A stretch of DNA of 64,000 nucleotides, taken from the NCBI GenBank assembly GCA_038049695.1, contig CP142455.1, positions 34,013,501-34,077,500 of the forward strand, in the 5' to 3' direction. Position 1 is the stretch's first letter. Each line of letters begins with the position of its first letter. Position numbers and translations under genes: made by a program. Positions 11,166 to 24,590 of the stretch are shown in pieces. Origin of the DNA: Cinnamomum chago. Lineage: Eukaryota; Streptophyta; Magnoliopsida; Laurales; Lauraceae. Under the pieces are notes generated by a model. It saw only the letters and a program-made list of their open reading frames with translations. It was not told where the DNA came from and did not search any database.

Positions 11166-12196
11166 ACAAAAATTAGCAGCTCTACGCGGCAAAGTCTTCA
11201 GCTTTTCCAAAAAATAGGAAACTTTGTGCCCGGTTTTGCACAACTTCTCGTTGGGTTTTCTCCAGGAGAACCAAGTCAAAAAATGAGGAAAAATGTCAAG
11301 AAAAATACAGTAGAAAAAAGAAGCAAAAAAGCTCGAAAAACGCCGACCAAAGGGAAAAATCCCCCCATGGTTGCCGGCGACCATGGCCCACGGTCGCCGG
11401 CGACCCTGGAAATCCGGGTCACCGGATTTCCGCTGCGAGGCCTTTTTTCTGATCCTTTTCGCATTTCGGGAGTTCTAACCCATGTGATTTCCTGAAAATC
11501 TGATTTTTGACACTCGAAAACGACTGATCTTCGTCGACATCTCGGATCCGCCGTCAAGAGCATGAAATCATCATCGATTGCTTCAAGATCGCCATACGAC
11601 TGACCAAGAAAGTGCACCTTCTGTCCGACCGATCAAGAAATCGACAAGACAAATGTCACCGGCCCGTTGGTATCAACTAATGTCTGAAGTTGAGTGATCA
11701 TCCAACATCGATCGACAGGAAGATCCATCGGCGATCATCGCAAGAAGAATTCCAAAAGACGCGGCACGGCCCGCGACTCTTCAAATCCCCGGCGACCACT
11801 TAATGTTGTTAATTGACCCAACTAAATGCGGTCATTAATTCATTATTTTGGACGGCCCAATCAGATTCAAGGAAATGGAAGTTACAAGTTCAAGTCATCA
11901 TGGCATTAAAGCCATGAAACTCCTCTCTGAAAGTCCTTGGGATCCTAACCCTAGAGGGGGGGGGGTGAATAGGGTGTGCTACAAATATGACCAGTTAAAA
12001 GCAAATTTAATTTCTTAACAAAAACTAGTTACATGTGATGATTAACCATACATTATGCGGAAGCTAAAATAACCAATCACCAAAAAAGCAAGCACCACAA
12101 CACCAAGGTTTATAGTGGTTTGGCCTCAATGCCTACGTCCACTACCGGCTTGTGATCTAATCACTCCACCAGATTTCCACTATTTATGCTTTTTAC

Positions 12197-12360
12197 TAGG
12201 CTAAGCAATAACTCTTACAATGTTGTTTTTCTAGGCTAAACAACAACCTCTCAATGTGCTTTTATAGGCTAAGCAATAACCTTTACAAGATCCTTTTTCT
12301 TAGGCTAAGCAATAACCTTTACACAATGCTTTTCTTAGGCTAAGCAATAACCTTTACAAA
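12197..12360. repeat. Minisatellite in Y LTR (left copy)
   Basis: About four to five copies of a roughly 40-bp unit built on AGGCTAAGCAATAACCTTTA followed by a T-rich spacer. The equivalent array in the right LTR is at 18043-18208. Confidence 0.8.
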
Positions 12361-13155
12361 TAAAGATTTCTCTAAGAAAGTGTCTTCACAAAAGATCACT
12401 CTAAGAGATACAAATTAAGCACAATGTATTTGCCTCTAAAATAGGCGGATATGAAAGTGAATAACAAACTCACACAAACACTAAATGAATGCAAATGTGA
12501 ATGCTCATGATGTGTGTGTGTGATAACGTCAATCAAGTTTAAAAAGAAAGCTTAATCAAATATATGCTTAAAGCATTTCAAAGTTTAAAGCTCATGAAAG
12601 ATTTGATTGAAGTCTAATGCAAATCACATGTATGAAAATCAACTTGTTAATGACATGAAAATCAAAGGCTCACAAGTTGTATGAAAATGACTAACTTAGA
12701 ACATGTGATGCATGTGCAATGTTGTTTTCAAAACCAAAATAATTTTACTAACGTTTAAATGAATGAAAACAACAAGTAATGTTTCAACCAAGAAAATGAA
12801 TCATGCTATATAAAAGAAATCAAAGATTTAGACTAAGCATGATTAAGAAAGTTTGAAAAACTACTTGGATGAAAACAAAGTGAAGAATCCAATCTTAATT
12901 AGATCAAAGATTGAGAGAAGAATGGATTCATCACATCATAGTTATCATGCTAAAAAACATTTACCAATAACTTAAACAAAGCATGTAAACTATGATTAAG
13001 AGAGGTAGAGCTTACTTAGAGATTTAACTTCATTAATCCAAGCTTTAGCTCACCAAATTACTCTTTGGTCTCTCTTAGTTCATCCCCTTTGACTTGTCTC
13101 AAAGCTCCTCAAAAGAGTCTTCAAAATCTCCAACATTTGACAAAGGAAAGAACTC

Positions 13156-13164
13156 ATATATATA
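13156..13164 (-). promoter_or_regulatory. TATA-like promoter motif of Y LTR
   Basis: On the minus strand this reads TATATATAT in the LTR of Y. The right copy has the same motif at about 28801-28809. In transcription direction it lies just downstream of the GGTCGACC palindrome array, as expected for a U3 promoter. Assignment is by motif and position only. Confidence 0.45.
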
Positions 13165-13190
13165 GCAAAAAGTGCCCAACGGCTAGTCCC

Positions 13191-13324
13191 CAGTCGACCT
13201 ACAACCAGGTCTCGGTCGACCGGGATCACACAACGGTCATATTTCTGACCGTTGGAGGCGCCAGGGCATTTTCTGCCTGCAGTGTTCCCGGTCGACCGGG
13301 ACCTCTGCGCCGGTCGACCGGCGA
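13191..13324. repeat. GGTCGACC palindrome array in Y LTR
   Basis: Four GGTCGACC-type sites (CAGTCGACCT, CGGTCGACCG, CCCGGTCGACCGGG, CCGGTCGACCGG) lie within about 135 bp. An inverted pair AACGGTCA/TGACCGTT sits between them. The right LTR carries the same array at 28834-28970. In Y's own orientation it lies immediately upstream of the TATA-like motif. Confidence 0.75.
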
Positions 13325-13825
13325 CACTGCCGGGACCCCAAAATCCACTTTTGCAAGTTTAAAAGATTTTCTTTGTGGAACATTTTGGGCCATAAAATCA
13401 AGCTACAAAAAATGTTTTAAACCATTCTAAGGGGTTTAAAAACATGAAACAACACAAAGCCTAAAATGATTCAAAACTTTAAAACCAAAGGCTAGCTTGA
13501 TTTCTAAAACTCTTTTCAAAAACAAATGCATACAAAGATGATTCTGAAAGTGATGAATGTATGCAAGGCACAACCTAAATTCTCAATATGATTTTCCAAA
13601 TATAATGCACAAAGAATTAGGTTTTCAAAAGAGTTTGAATTCTAAAACCAATGCATCCAAGTTTAGAAACAAAACATGCATAAAACAATACTTTTTCAAA
13701 TCTTAAAAGCAATGCATGTATAAAACCAGATTTCAAGGTATTTCTAAAACAATGCATGAGTGTAAATTCAAATGATGTGAATATGTTAATACATCCATCA
13801 AATTGCAAATACAAAATCCCTAACA

Positions 13826-14258
13826 ATCTCCCCCTTTGCAATTTGATGGAAACTTACTTATCATTGAATTAACACAACAAGTCTTCAACTCCCCCTAAGC
13901 TGGACAAGTCTTGAAATCTTCTTGGATGCTCCTCCTCTTAGCTTGGGCTCTTGGGCTCTCTTCTTCAATCTTCATGATGCTTGGTGCTTGATCAATCTTC
14001 AAGCTTTCTTTTCATCTTCCTCTCTATGGCCAAGCATCTTCTTTAGCTCCAAGCTTTCTTTCTTCTATTAGCTCTCCCCCTTTGACCATGCCTCTCTCTC
14101 CCTTTGGCAAGGTATGCATTCTCTCCCCTTGTAGAAGATCATACACAACTCTCCTTAGGAAGCTTGGACATTCTCTTCACCTTTAGAGAACTTTGAAAGC
14201 TCTCTCCCCCTTTGAAGAGTAGGAGATCTTTGAGTACTTGAACTCTCTCTCCCCCTTT
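13826..14258 (-). other. Polypurine tract of Y and upstream tract duplications
   Basis: The minus-strand word CAAAGGGGGAGA abuts the 3' LTR (complement at 13826-13837). It recurs at about 14072-14084, 14202-14214 and 14246-14258. The copy beside the LTR is the likely plus-strand primer. I recall repeated purine tracts as typical of SIRE-type elements, but have not checked this. Confidence 0.6.
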
Positions 14259-16259
14259 GCCATTAAATTGCAAAAATACCTACACACATGAAATAAGGAA
14301 AATACCTTTAGTAGCACCTGTTAACAAAAGAAATCGAAAATGATAATCATAACAGGCTATCATGTATGGAAGTAATCTTTAAGGGCTCAAAGGCAATCCA
14401 AGGGTGAATTTGATCAAAACTAATTCTTCCTATGAAGGTTTACACTCCCCCTCAATCCATTCTCTTCTTTTGTCAAACTTTTGACAAGATATAACTATTT
14501 GGTTCAAGAAGTAGATGGTTTTACCAATTGAGGGTCAACTTCAAGGAAAGGATTAGATTCATTTAACTATAGAGCTCAATATGATCAAATTACCAAAAGA
14601 AAGTAAGGTCAAATGAGAAAAGCAATCATGGATACCAATTGGAAAAACAAAGAGTACCAATTGAGATTTAAGGATAAGACTATTAAATCAATCACTCTAA
14701 AATGGAGTTATAAAGAATATAACTATTAAGATAAATCCAAATTGGAGCTATCCATGATGCAATGGGGTTTACTAAACATAGCATTAAATAATTTAACTAT
14801 GAAAATCATATGCTATGTAAGTTTTGAAATCATTTCATTCAATCAAAAAATATGACTATCAATGTGCAAGATGAGTGAAATGAAATTCAAACATGAAGCC
14901 AACCTCAACTAATAACCAACCAATATTATGAACACATAAACATGGTGGTCATGAGATGTACCAATAAGAGCAAGAGAGGTGACAAACATGAAATTTATGA
15001 TGCTAATGGTGTGTGACATGGAACAAATATGTAACTATCAAGCTCAATCCAATGTACACAAGGTCTATCACAATCACAAGAAATCAAATCAATCTTAAAT
15101 TATACCAAATGAAACCAATTGAATTTGACAACATGTTAAAGAGCAAGGATGTGACAAACACAAAATTCCATCAAGCATCATAAATGCATATTCATCACTT
15201 TTAAAGATATGACTAATGAGCATGGTGATGAACAAGGCAAATTGAAATGCAAAAGGATATGACTTTGAAATGCATGCAATTTCCAAAGTGTCAAAATCAC
15301 ATGAATTCAACATCTAAGATATCCATCAAACATATAGAAATACAAGGAATGGATTTCAAAGTGTTTCATATGATTAAGATCACTACTTATGAAGTTGAAA
15401 CATGTAAAAAGATGACACCAAGAGAATCTACATGAATCAACATCATAACCATCCAAAAAGAAATGACTATAAGGCATAGAGGATGGATTTGGGTTCTAGT
15501 ATGGTTTCTACATATATAACTAAGATCACAACGATACATGGAACCAATAGTCATTTGCATATAAAAAGAATGAAAACAAATAAGCAAGAATGCAAACAAC
15601 AAACATTTCCATTTCTAAGATAATGAAACCAAAAGAAAAGGAAATGAGAACATGGAACATGCTTAGATGATTATTACTAATGATGTTATAGAGCATTTCC
15701 ATTCAAACAATCTTCAAATCATTTTGATAAACAAAATCCAACAATGAGCATAAAAAGAATGATTTTGAAGATCAATTTTCAACATTGTATTTTAAAAGCT
15801 ATAACTTAAATGAAACACATACAAGTTGATTTTAAAAACAATGGTTTTCCATATAAAAGTATAACTTAGAAATCCATGGAAAAACTTAAATAGATTCAAA
15901 TCATTTGTTCAAATAATCTTACCAAGACATCTACACAAATGATTCAACAACAATTGATCATGAATGATCTAGCTATGAAAGCTTTTGAACTCACAATCAA
16001 TTGATCATGTAAAGAAATGCAATGCAAGTCATACAACTAAATATGAGCAAAAAGCAAATCTAACATGATGAAATTATAATCAAAAGATTTTGAAAACCAT
16101 GATATGTAACTATAATGGTGCATGAAGACAAAATCAATTGATCATAAAGAAACAATGCATTTTAATAAATGTAACTATTAAGACACAAAATGCAAATGCA
16201 ACATGACCAACAAAATGATTTAACTATAAAGAATAGGTTGGTCAAGGAGGTTCAAGGCC
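13838..16259. other. A/T-rich non-coding interior of Y
   Basis: About 2.4 kb lies between the polypurine region and the gag end. It is rich in CAAATGA / ATGAAA / AACTAT words with no long frame on either strand. Protease, integrase and RT would lie in this interval in a complete Copia element, but nothing resembling them is visible. Confidence 0.6.
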
Positions 16260-17630
16260 TTAAGGTTTGTCTAAGTATCTAACTTTTGGAATCCACCTAA
16301 GGTCTTGAGAGGATTGAACTTTGAGGTCTAGTTTGGAATTCTCACCAACTAAAGGAGATTTGACTTGATAAATTTTCAATTTGAACTTATCACCATGATA
16401 TTTAGATTTGACTAAATTTAGCTTAGAATGATGATTAATCTTTTGAAGTTGGTGGGTTTGTTTCTTAGGGGATTGTTTCACTTTTCTTTTCTTCTTATTT
16501 TCTCCCTTTACTTGACTTTTGAATTTTAAATTTAACTTTGTTACTTTATTCAAAAGTTCTTTCATGGGTTTATATAAGGGAGATAGGTTGAGAAGCTTTT
16601 TGTTCATAGATTCTTTCAAGCTTGGTTTAACTTGTTTAAACTTTTTAGAATCTATCTTAAGAGACTCCATTTTAAATGATTTACCTTGTTTAGTCTTTTT
16701 GGAGTCTTCTTTGATTTTTAGTGCCTTACCCTTCATAGATTTATATTCTACCTTTTTGGGTTCAAATATGGGTTTAGACACATGGCTTCTTCTTAGTTTG
16801 CACTCAAACCTAAAATGTCCTTCAATGCCACAATAAATACATTTTGTTTTGGGCATGGGAGAAAGAGTGCTAGAGAATGAGAACTCACCTTTCACAAAAG
16901 TGTTGGTGAATTTAGGGTAATGTGACATATTCCTATTAAATCCAAGACCCGTCCTATCTCCTTTAGATTTACCCAATCTAAATAATTTTTCAAATTTATC
17001 TTCTCCTTGGGTAAATTTGCACTCATACTTTTGTTTATAGCTTTCAAGTTGAGTGACTTTGGTTATAAGGATTGAATTTTCATTTTTGACTTTTGAAAGT
17101 TCATTTTCAATTTCCTTATATTTGCTTAGCTCTTCATTGGCAAGTTTTAATTCAAGTTTAAGTTCATTGATGACATTAGATCCAAGTTCTTGAGTTTTTA
17201 ACTTACTTTTAATCAATTTGGATTCTAAATTGTCAATGTCTTCATCTTGCCTTTTTATTTGATCTCTTAGATTTAAATTTTCCTTATTGACATTATCATA
17301 ATCCATCTTTAATTCTTTTAGTTCATCTTGAATGTTAGATAGATTATTTAAAGAGATCATGAACTTAGAGTCTAGACATTGTATTACTTCTTCTTTCTCT
17401 CTAAGCTCATCTTTTGAAGAGACTAATTCTTTGTTTAGTCTTTTAGATTCTTCTCTTAACTTTTTGTTTTTCTTTTCAGTCTTTAAGGATAATTCATATA
17501 ATTCCTCAAAGGCTTGTTGAAGATCTCCTTCATTTTCATTAAAATCTTCTTCTTTTATGTCACATTGAGATTCATTAGATTGAGGGTTTGAATCTCCAAT
17601 AGAAGGAAGAAGGAGGGGGTCTAGAAGAAT
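16260..17630 (-). pseudogene. Gag C-terminal part of Y (coiled coil plus zinc knuckle)
   Basis: The frame is open from 17630 down to 16260, with the first in-frame ATG at 17360. The upstream half is a long heptad-rich coiled coil dominated by Lys, Glu, Leu and Asn. A zinc knuckle CIYCGIEGHFRFEC (C-X2-C-X4-H-X4-C) follows near residue 175 counted from the ATG, then a very basic tail. This layout fits the gag of SIRE-type Copia elements. The frame ends near WIPKVRYLDKP, about where protease should begin, and no pol follows. A stop lies upstream at 17631-17633, and a possible earlier ATG at 17658 is in another frame. The N-terminal gag domain is not recognisable. Confidence 0.6.
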
Positions 17631-17760
17631 CTACAAAGTCTAGCATAGTGGAGTCCATTCTAATGATTTTCATATAAACACAACTCTATGGTTTTTTACT
17701 CTAGGTTTTTACACCTAATGAAGAGTTCCAAACACTTGATCCTAAAAGATAGAGCACGAG

Positions 17761-17772
17761 GCTCTGATACCA
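17761..17772 (-). other. Primer-binding site of Y (initiator Met tRNA type)
   Basis: The complement reads TGGTATCAGAGC, two bases from the LTR edge at 17775. It matches the 3' end of plant initiator methionine tRNA, the usual primer for many plant LTR elements. Confidence 0.85.
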
Positions 17773-18928
17773 ATTGAAAGTCCTTGGGATCCTAACCCTA
17801 GAGGGGGGGGGGGTGAATAGGGTGTGCTACAAATATGACCAATTAAAAGCAAATTTAATTTCTTAACAAAAACTAGTCACATGTGATGATTAACCATACA
17901 ATATGCGGAAGCTAAAATAACCAATCACCACAAAAGCAAGCACCACAACACCAAGGTTTATAGTGGTTCGGCCTCAATGCCTACGTCCACTACCGGCTTG
18001 TGATCTAATCACTCCACCGGATTTCCACTATTTATGCTTTTTACTAGGCTAAGCAATAACCCTTACAATGTTGTTTTTCTAGGCTAAACAACAACCTCTC
18101 AATGTGCTTTTATAGGCTAAGCAATAACCTTTACAAGATGCTTTTCTTAGGCTAAGCAATAACCTTTACACAATGCTTTTCTTCGGCTAAGCAATAACCT
18201 TTACAAATAAAGATTTCTCTAAGAAAGTGTCTTCACAAAAGATCACTCTAAGAGATACAAATTAAGCACAATGTATTTGCCTCTAAAATAGGCGGATATG
18301 AAAGTGAATAACAAACTCACACAAACACTAAATGAATGCAAATGTGAATGCTCATGATGTGTGTGTGTGATAACTTCAATCAAGTTTAAAAAGAAAGCTT
18401 AATCAAATATATGCTTAAAGCATTTCAAAGTTTAAAGCTCATGAAAGATTTGATTGAAGTCTAATGCAAATCACATGTATGAAAATCAACTTGTTAATGA
18501 CATGAAAATCAAAGGCTCACAAGTTGTATGAAAATGACTAACTTAGAACATGTGATGCATGTGCAATGTTGTTTTCAAAACCAAAATAATTTTACTAACG
18601 TTTAAATGAATGAAAACAACAAGTAATGTTTCAACCAAGAAAATGAATCATGCTATATAAAAGAAATCAAAGATTTAGACTAAGCATGATTAAGAAAGTT
18701 TTAAAAACTACTTGGATGAAAACAAAGTGAAGAATCCAATCTTAATTAGATCAAAGATTGAGAGAAGAATGGATTCATCACATCATAGTTATCATGCTAA
18801 AAAACATTTACCAATAACTTAAACAAAGCATGTAAACTATGATTAAGAGAGGTAGAGCTTACTTAGAGATTTAACTTCATTAATCCAAGCTTTAGCTCAC
18901 CAAATTACTCTTTGGTCTCTCTTAGTTC

Positions 18929-20914
18929 TGAAAGGAAGTGCGATTCAGATCTGAACTCTTAATGAAACAAAGAGTTTTATGGCTGCAATTTAAAACTTTT
19001 TACTAGGATCATATTTAGAAAGTAAATCAGCCATCAAAATTGCACTAGAAACACCATGAAACCAAGACCAACTTGTGTGTAATCAAATTAGATACAATGG
19101 AGAAGACATACCTGATGTTCTTGGGCTGAATAAACTCCAAGATCTGAACTTGAAGATCAGATCTACTGCCTTTAAATTCCTGCACACCTTGCTGGAATTT
19201 CTTGCAATAGTTTCCTTCTAGTCTTCTTCTCTATTCCTCTTTCTCCAAATCTGATTGGTTAGTGTTGGTGGGAACACAACCAGGTTTCTCTCTTCTTGTT
19301 TTTCCTTGATCTTATGTGAGAAGATCAGATCTAAAGTGGGTTTTCTTCAAGAAGAAAACAAGGACCAGCCAAGAAGAATTCTATTGTGCATAAAGTAACT
19401 ATGGACGTCCAAAAGGAAGTGGCTGGTTGCTCTCTCTATCTCCCACGCCCAAGGGCTTTTTCCTCTTGATCTCTCAATGTATATTCACGCCCAAGGAGAA
19501 GCCACCAGCTATATATAGAGCTGAAAACCTTTTAGAAGATCTTTCCTTAAAGAATAAGGAAACAACCCCCATGTGGACGTCCAACACCTTTCCCTCTTAG
19601 TTTTAGTTTCCAAATAGAATTAGAAAGCTACTAAACTTTAGGAAAAACTTGCACAAAGAGAACTCCTTCCAAGTAATGGGACCTACACAAACTTGGGACC
19701 CACATACTAGGGACCACTTTGACTATCCCACACTTACTATGGCCCATGTACCAAATAATTTATCTAGAGTTGTAATTCATGTATGCCATCATGGGCCTAT
19801 TTGAATTTACACTCAAAATTATTTCTCCACACATTTAAACAATTTAGGAAACCTTACCAATCTAGGAAAGTGGCTAGAGAAGGGACCAAAAGACATATTT
19901 GCCCTTGGCTTCCAAAATGACCAAAATGTCCATGCTAACCCCATAGCAACACTAGGATCATTTTAACCTTAACTTATTCCACTAGAGAGTTACGGTTGCA
20001 CTCCAGGGACAAATATTAAATGCAAATTAAGCTCATCATAAACCGACGATTGTCTTTGACCTACCAAGTACAATGACCATAATGCCCCTCTATGTAACAT
20101 CCATAATCAAGTAGGTTAACCGATGTACTATCTACCTTCTTGATTACATCTCAACCTTAGAACTTCATACCCTTGACTTAATCATCATCCGGATATCATT
20201 CTCTTGATCCAGGGAGCGACCCACAAGTTCAATATCCATATGGAACATCCATATACTAAGATCTTAGATTCTGATGATTAATCGGATAATTCTAAGGGGA
20301 CGATCATTCCATCACACGATGGCATAGATTCCATATTGCATTTGCACGTCCCAACTAATCAAGCCCGAGCACCCAAAACACAGAGCTGTTGACTCATGAA
20401 AAAGATCTCACCCATAGTGAATTAAAGCACTAGAACTCGACTTCGTCAGTTCATCCACAAATGCTCAAGATTAAGAGCACTGGTCACTCAGTAGCATGAG
20501 GTGATTTGATCTCTCTCTGTGATAGTACTATTTTAGAGATCACACCTACAATGGTCCTGTTCAATGCATGACACATGCACTAATGAGATAAATCCGGGAA
20601 AGGCCTCCCGTGACTAAGGTAAGTCACCCTGAAACCATGAGAGTTTCTCACTATAACTTATACCAAGATGAAGTGCCCAACTCCACCTCTCAGTTATGAA
20701 CAAATTAGTTGTTTCCAGTATCCATGACTCATACCTTTCTGTGTGCAGTCACTACACACCCAAGTCATTTACCAGAAAACAATGGGCCTTACACAACCAT
20801 ACATATACACATGAAATAAGAGAAAGATGTCATTCTATTAAATAACCAATAAATATCCAGTAACAGAGATGTGAGTGCAGTCAGTGGGCTTTAGGGCATA
20901 CACCAATCCCAACA
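18929..20914 (-). repeat. 3' LTR of Z (left copy)
   Basis: 1986 bp. The minus strand has a TATATATA promoter motif at about 19510-19518. Relative to the right copy it lacks 27 bp around 19560, where the right copy has an extra AAGAAAGACTTTC-containing near-duplication. Confidence 0.92.
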
Positions 20915-20928
20915 ATCTCCCACTTGCA

Positions 20929-22755
20929 CTAAAGATCACTACGACCTAACCTAACTCCCATAGACTCAACATGTGAAGTAAACACTTTCTCAGTAAGAGT
21001 CTTAGTAAATGGGTCAGCTAAGTTATTTGCTGAGGCAATCTGCTCTACCACTATTTCTCCATCCTGGACGAATTCCCGGATCAAGTGGTACTTTCTCTGA
21101 ATATGCTTGCCTTTTTTGTGATTCCTAGGCTCTTTGCAGTTAGCTACTGCACCAGTATTGTCGCAGTACATGACAATCGGTTTTTGCACTGCAGGAACTA
21201 CTCCCAATTCCAATAGGAATTTTCTGAGCCATACTGCTTCCTTCGCAGCTTCCAATGCTGCCACATACTCTGCTTCCATGGTAGAATCAGCAGTACAATC
21301 TTGCTTGACACTTCTCCATGATATAGCCCCTCCTGATAGAGTAAAGACGTATCCCGAGGTAGACTTTCTGCCATCTACATCCGACTGGAAATCAGAGTCT
21401 GTATACGCCAGTGGCGTTAGATCATCTGCTCGGTAGGTTAGCATATAATCTTTCGTTCTCCGAAGATACTTGAATATATGCTTAACAGCTGTCCAGTGCA
21501 TAGGTCCAGGGTTTGATTGATATCTATTAACCATGTCAACGGCAAAGCAGATATCTGGTCTAGTACACAACATTGCATACATGAGGCTTCCAACAGCTGA
21601 TGCATATGGTACTCTCCTCATGTTTTCTATCTCCTCAGGTGTCTTCGGACATTGATTCCGAGATAGTGGTACTCCATGTCTAGAAGGTAGCAAGCCCTTC
21701 TTGGAGTCATGCATGTTATACTTGACCAATATCTTCTCAATATACGAAGATTGGGATAAGGCTAACATCTTGTTCTTGCGATCTCGCAAAAGCTTGATCC
21801 CTAAGACATAGCTCGCCTCACCCAAATCCTTCATCTGAAATTGAGATGATAACCAAACCTTAGCAGACGACAACATGCCAACATCATTTCCAATGAGTAA
21901 TATGTCATCCACATATAGGACTAAAAATGCAACTGCGTTTCCACTCCCTTTCTTATACACACATGGTTCATCAATGTTTTGATCAAAGCCAAAGGATTTG
22001 ACTGCCTGATTAAACTTGATGTTCCATGCCCTAGATGCTTGCTTAAGTCCATAAATGGACTTTTTAAGTTTACAGACCATGTTCTCTTGGCCACCAGCAA
22101 TGAATCCCTCTAGTTGCATCATATAGATGCATTCGTCAAGACTTCCGTTAAGAAAAGCTGTCTTGACATCCATCTGCCATATCTCGTAGTCATAATGACA
22201 TGCGATGGCTAAGAGAATCCTTATGGACTTGAGCATGGCTACTGGCGAGAAGGTTTCCTCATAATCGATACCCTCTTTCTGAGTATATCCTTTCGCCACC
22301 AGTCTTGCTTTGAAGGTTTCAACCTTCCCATCCACTCCTCTCTTTCTCTTGTAGATCCACTTGCACCCTATGGGTTTGATCCCTTCAGGTGCATCCACAA
22401 GTTCCCAGACTTGATTGGAATACAGAGAATCCAATTCAGATTTCATCGCTTGCTGCCACATGTCAGCATCTATATCCGTTACTGCTTCATCGTAACTAGT
22501 AGGATCCTCAACCAGATCCTCGGAGTCTGTCATAAAAGACACTCCTAGGTATCTATCTGGTGGTCTAGAAATTCTCCCACTACGACGAGGCTCCGGAGTG
22601 TTAAAAGGAATGTCTTGATTTTCTACAGTCTCAGGATCTGGCACAGATGTTGCAGGAGTTTCTGAAAGAATCTCCTCAAGTGTTTCTTTACAACCAAGCT
22701 CTTGGTGCATCATGCAATCATCCTCCAAGTATCTAGCATGAGTGCTGATAAGCAC
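20929..22755 (-). pseudogene. Z pol, reverse transcriptase and RNase H part
   Basis: 608 codons. After a Pro/Glu-rich linker (PEPRRSGRISRPPDRY) comes the Copia RT. It is recognisable by KWIYKRKRGVDGKVE, the DVKTAFLNG motif, SIYGLKQASRAW and the catalytic YVDD in FLVLYVDDILLIGND. RNase H follows, with YTDSDFQSD, GRKSTSGYVF and the MEAEYVA acidic site. The RT catalytic motifs look intact. The ATG at 22755 is internal: this is the continuation of the polyprotein in another frame. The upstream frame runs to 22710 and diverges around 22760-22830, where a small deletion appears to have shifted the frame between integrase and RT. Lineage within Copia not assigned. Confidence 0.85.
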
Positions 22756-24581
22756 CTTTTGCTCCTTTGGATGATAAAAGATGCCTCCTCTTGTTCCCTT
22801 AGGATACCCAATGATTCCGATCTGGGTTCTAGCTTGGTAGCTTTATCATTCAGTACATAGGCTGGACAACCCCAAATGTGGATATGTCTTAAACTGGGTT
22901 TTCGACCTGTCCACATTTCTTGAGGTGTCCTAGGTACTGATTTAGAAGGTACCAGATTCAAAATGTATGCTGCTGCTTCTAGGGCATATCCCCAAAAAGA
23001 TATGGGTAGGGTTGCATGACTCATCATGGACCTTACCATATCAAGAAGGGTACGGTTTCTTCTCTCTGCTACACCATTTTGCTGGGGTGTACCCGGTGCA
23101 GACAACTGAGACACAATCCCACGTTGTGTGAGGTACTCCTTGAACTCACCCAGGAGGTACTCGCCACCTCGATCAGATCGAAGAGCTTTGATATGTTTCC
23201 CTAGTTGTAACTCCGCCTCAGCCTTGAATTGTTTGAACTTATCAAACGCTTCAGACTTGCGTCGCATTAGGTACACATATCCATACCTAGAGTAATCATC
23301 AGTGAAGGTGATGAAATACTCATAACCTCCTCGAGCTAGTTTGTTCATAGGACCACACACATCAGTGTGAACCAATTCTAACAACTCCTTTGACCTCAGT
23401 CCCTTTCCAGAGAATGAACTTTTGGTCATCTTTCCCATGAGACAAGATTCACACTGAGGTAAAGGTTCGAGATCTAATGAGCTCAGAAGCCCATCCTCTA
23501 CCAACCTCTGAATCCGTTTTAGGTTAATATGACCCAAACGTAAGTGCCAAAGATAAGTGTCATTGGTCGAAGATACCTTCCTCTTGAGGGAAGATGAGCT
23601 TTCTAGTTGTACATTATGCAGTGTGGGAGCAATAGGATATATATAAAATAAGTTGTCATGCATTCTACCGGAACATATGATATTTCCGTTTCTACTGATA
23701 TCAACACCAGAATGGAAAGAAACTGAATAATTAAATTCAATAACTCTGGAAACTGAAATTAAATTCTTCCTTGTGTCCGGAACATAGATAACATTATTTA
23801 AAACTAATATCCTATCATGCGGAAAATGTAAGGTAACAACTCCCACTGCAACAGCCCAAATCTTTGCTCCATTTCCAACTCTAAGGTCAAACTCCCCTTT
23901 CTCAAGCTTTTTCATTATCTGAAACCTCTGCAATGAATTGCAGATATGATTAGTGGCTCCAGAGTCTACTATCCACGAATCAGTAGAATCAACCACATGA
24001 TAGGTTTCAATGTAGTAGGAAAGAGATATACCTTTCTTATCTGAGCCTAGGAACTTAGGACAATCTTTCTTCCAGTGACCTTTGAGGCCACACTTGAAGC
24101 ATTTCCCTTTGGGCTTTTCTCCTGTACCTCTGTCCTTCTTCCCAGCATTGCCCTTTTTCTGCCCTTTTCCCTTACCCTGCTTCTTCTTGAACTTTTTCCC
24201 TTTCGGGTTCAGTTTAGAGGAAGATTGGGAAAAGTGAGCTTGGCCTTTAGGCTTCATGATAGCCTCTGCCGCCTGGAGTTCTTTCATTAACTCTGAAAGA
24301 GTCATGTCCATCTTGCTCATGTTGAAGTTGAGCTTGAACTGGTTGAAAGACTCCGGCAGAGTTTCGAGAATCATATAAGTTTGACTCCCTGCATCAATCT
24401 CAGCCCCTAGGATCTCAGCTTTATTGAAACAATCCATCATCTTGAGCATATGCTCTCTGACAGGTGTTCTCTCAGCCATCCTGGTATTCATGATTGTCCT
24501 TAAAGCAGCTTGCCTAGCTGGCCTGCTTTTGTCTGCGAACATCTCAGACAAGGACAACATGATGTCAGCAGCTGTGTCCAT
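22710..24581 (-). pseudogene. Z gag C-terminus, protease and integrase part
   Basis: 623 codons from an internal ATG. The sequence gives, in order: gag (UBN2-type), a zinc knuckle CFKCGLKGHWKKDC near residue 160, the aspartic protease active site WIVDSGATNHIC near 205, and a GAG-preintegrase segment (LRLGHINLKRIQRL). The integrase core follows, with HTDVCGPM, a second acidic residue in RSDRGGEYL and GVAERRNRTLLD. These are the Copia domain order and signatures. The frame runs out after RSESLG, beyond the integrase core, because of the frameshift around 22760-22830. It is separated from the gag N-terminus by a TAG at 24591. Confidence 0.85.
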
Positions 24582-24590
24582 TTGCTCATA

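Larger units (their letters stand above)
11928..13825 (-). repeat. 3' LTR of Y (left copy)
   Basis: This 1898-bp LTR differs from the right copy by roughly 24 substitutions counted by eye (about 1.3%) plus small indels. It includes a 10-12 base G run near 11953, a minisatellite at 12197-12360, TATA-like sequence at 13156-13164 (minus strand) and GGTCGACC palindromes at 13191-13324. Confidence 0.9.

Noticed and set aside
12197..12360. Regular spaced repeats considered as a CRISPR-like array
   Set aside because: Plant TE context, units vary in length, spacers are not unique, and no cas-like genes: this is an LTR minisatellite.
17775..20914. Possible tandem duplication of 11928-13080 at 17775-18928
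   Set aside because: The two copies are the LTRs of Y, with PBS and PPT at the expected places.
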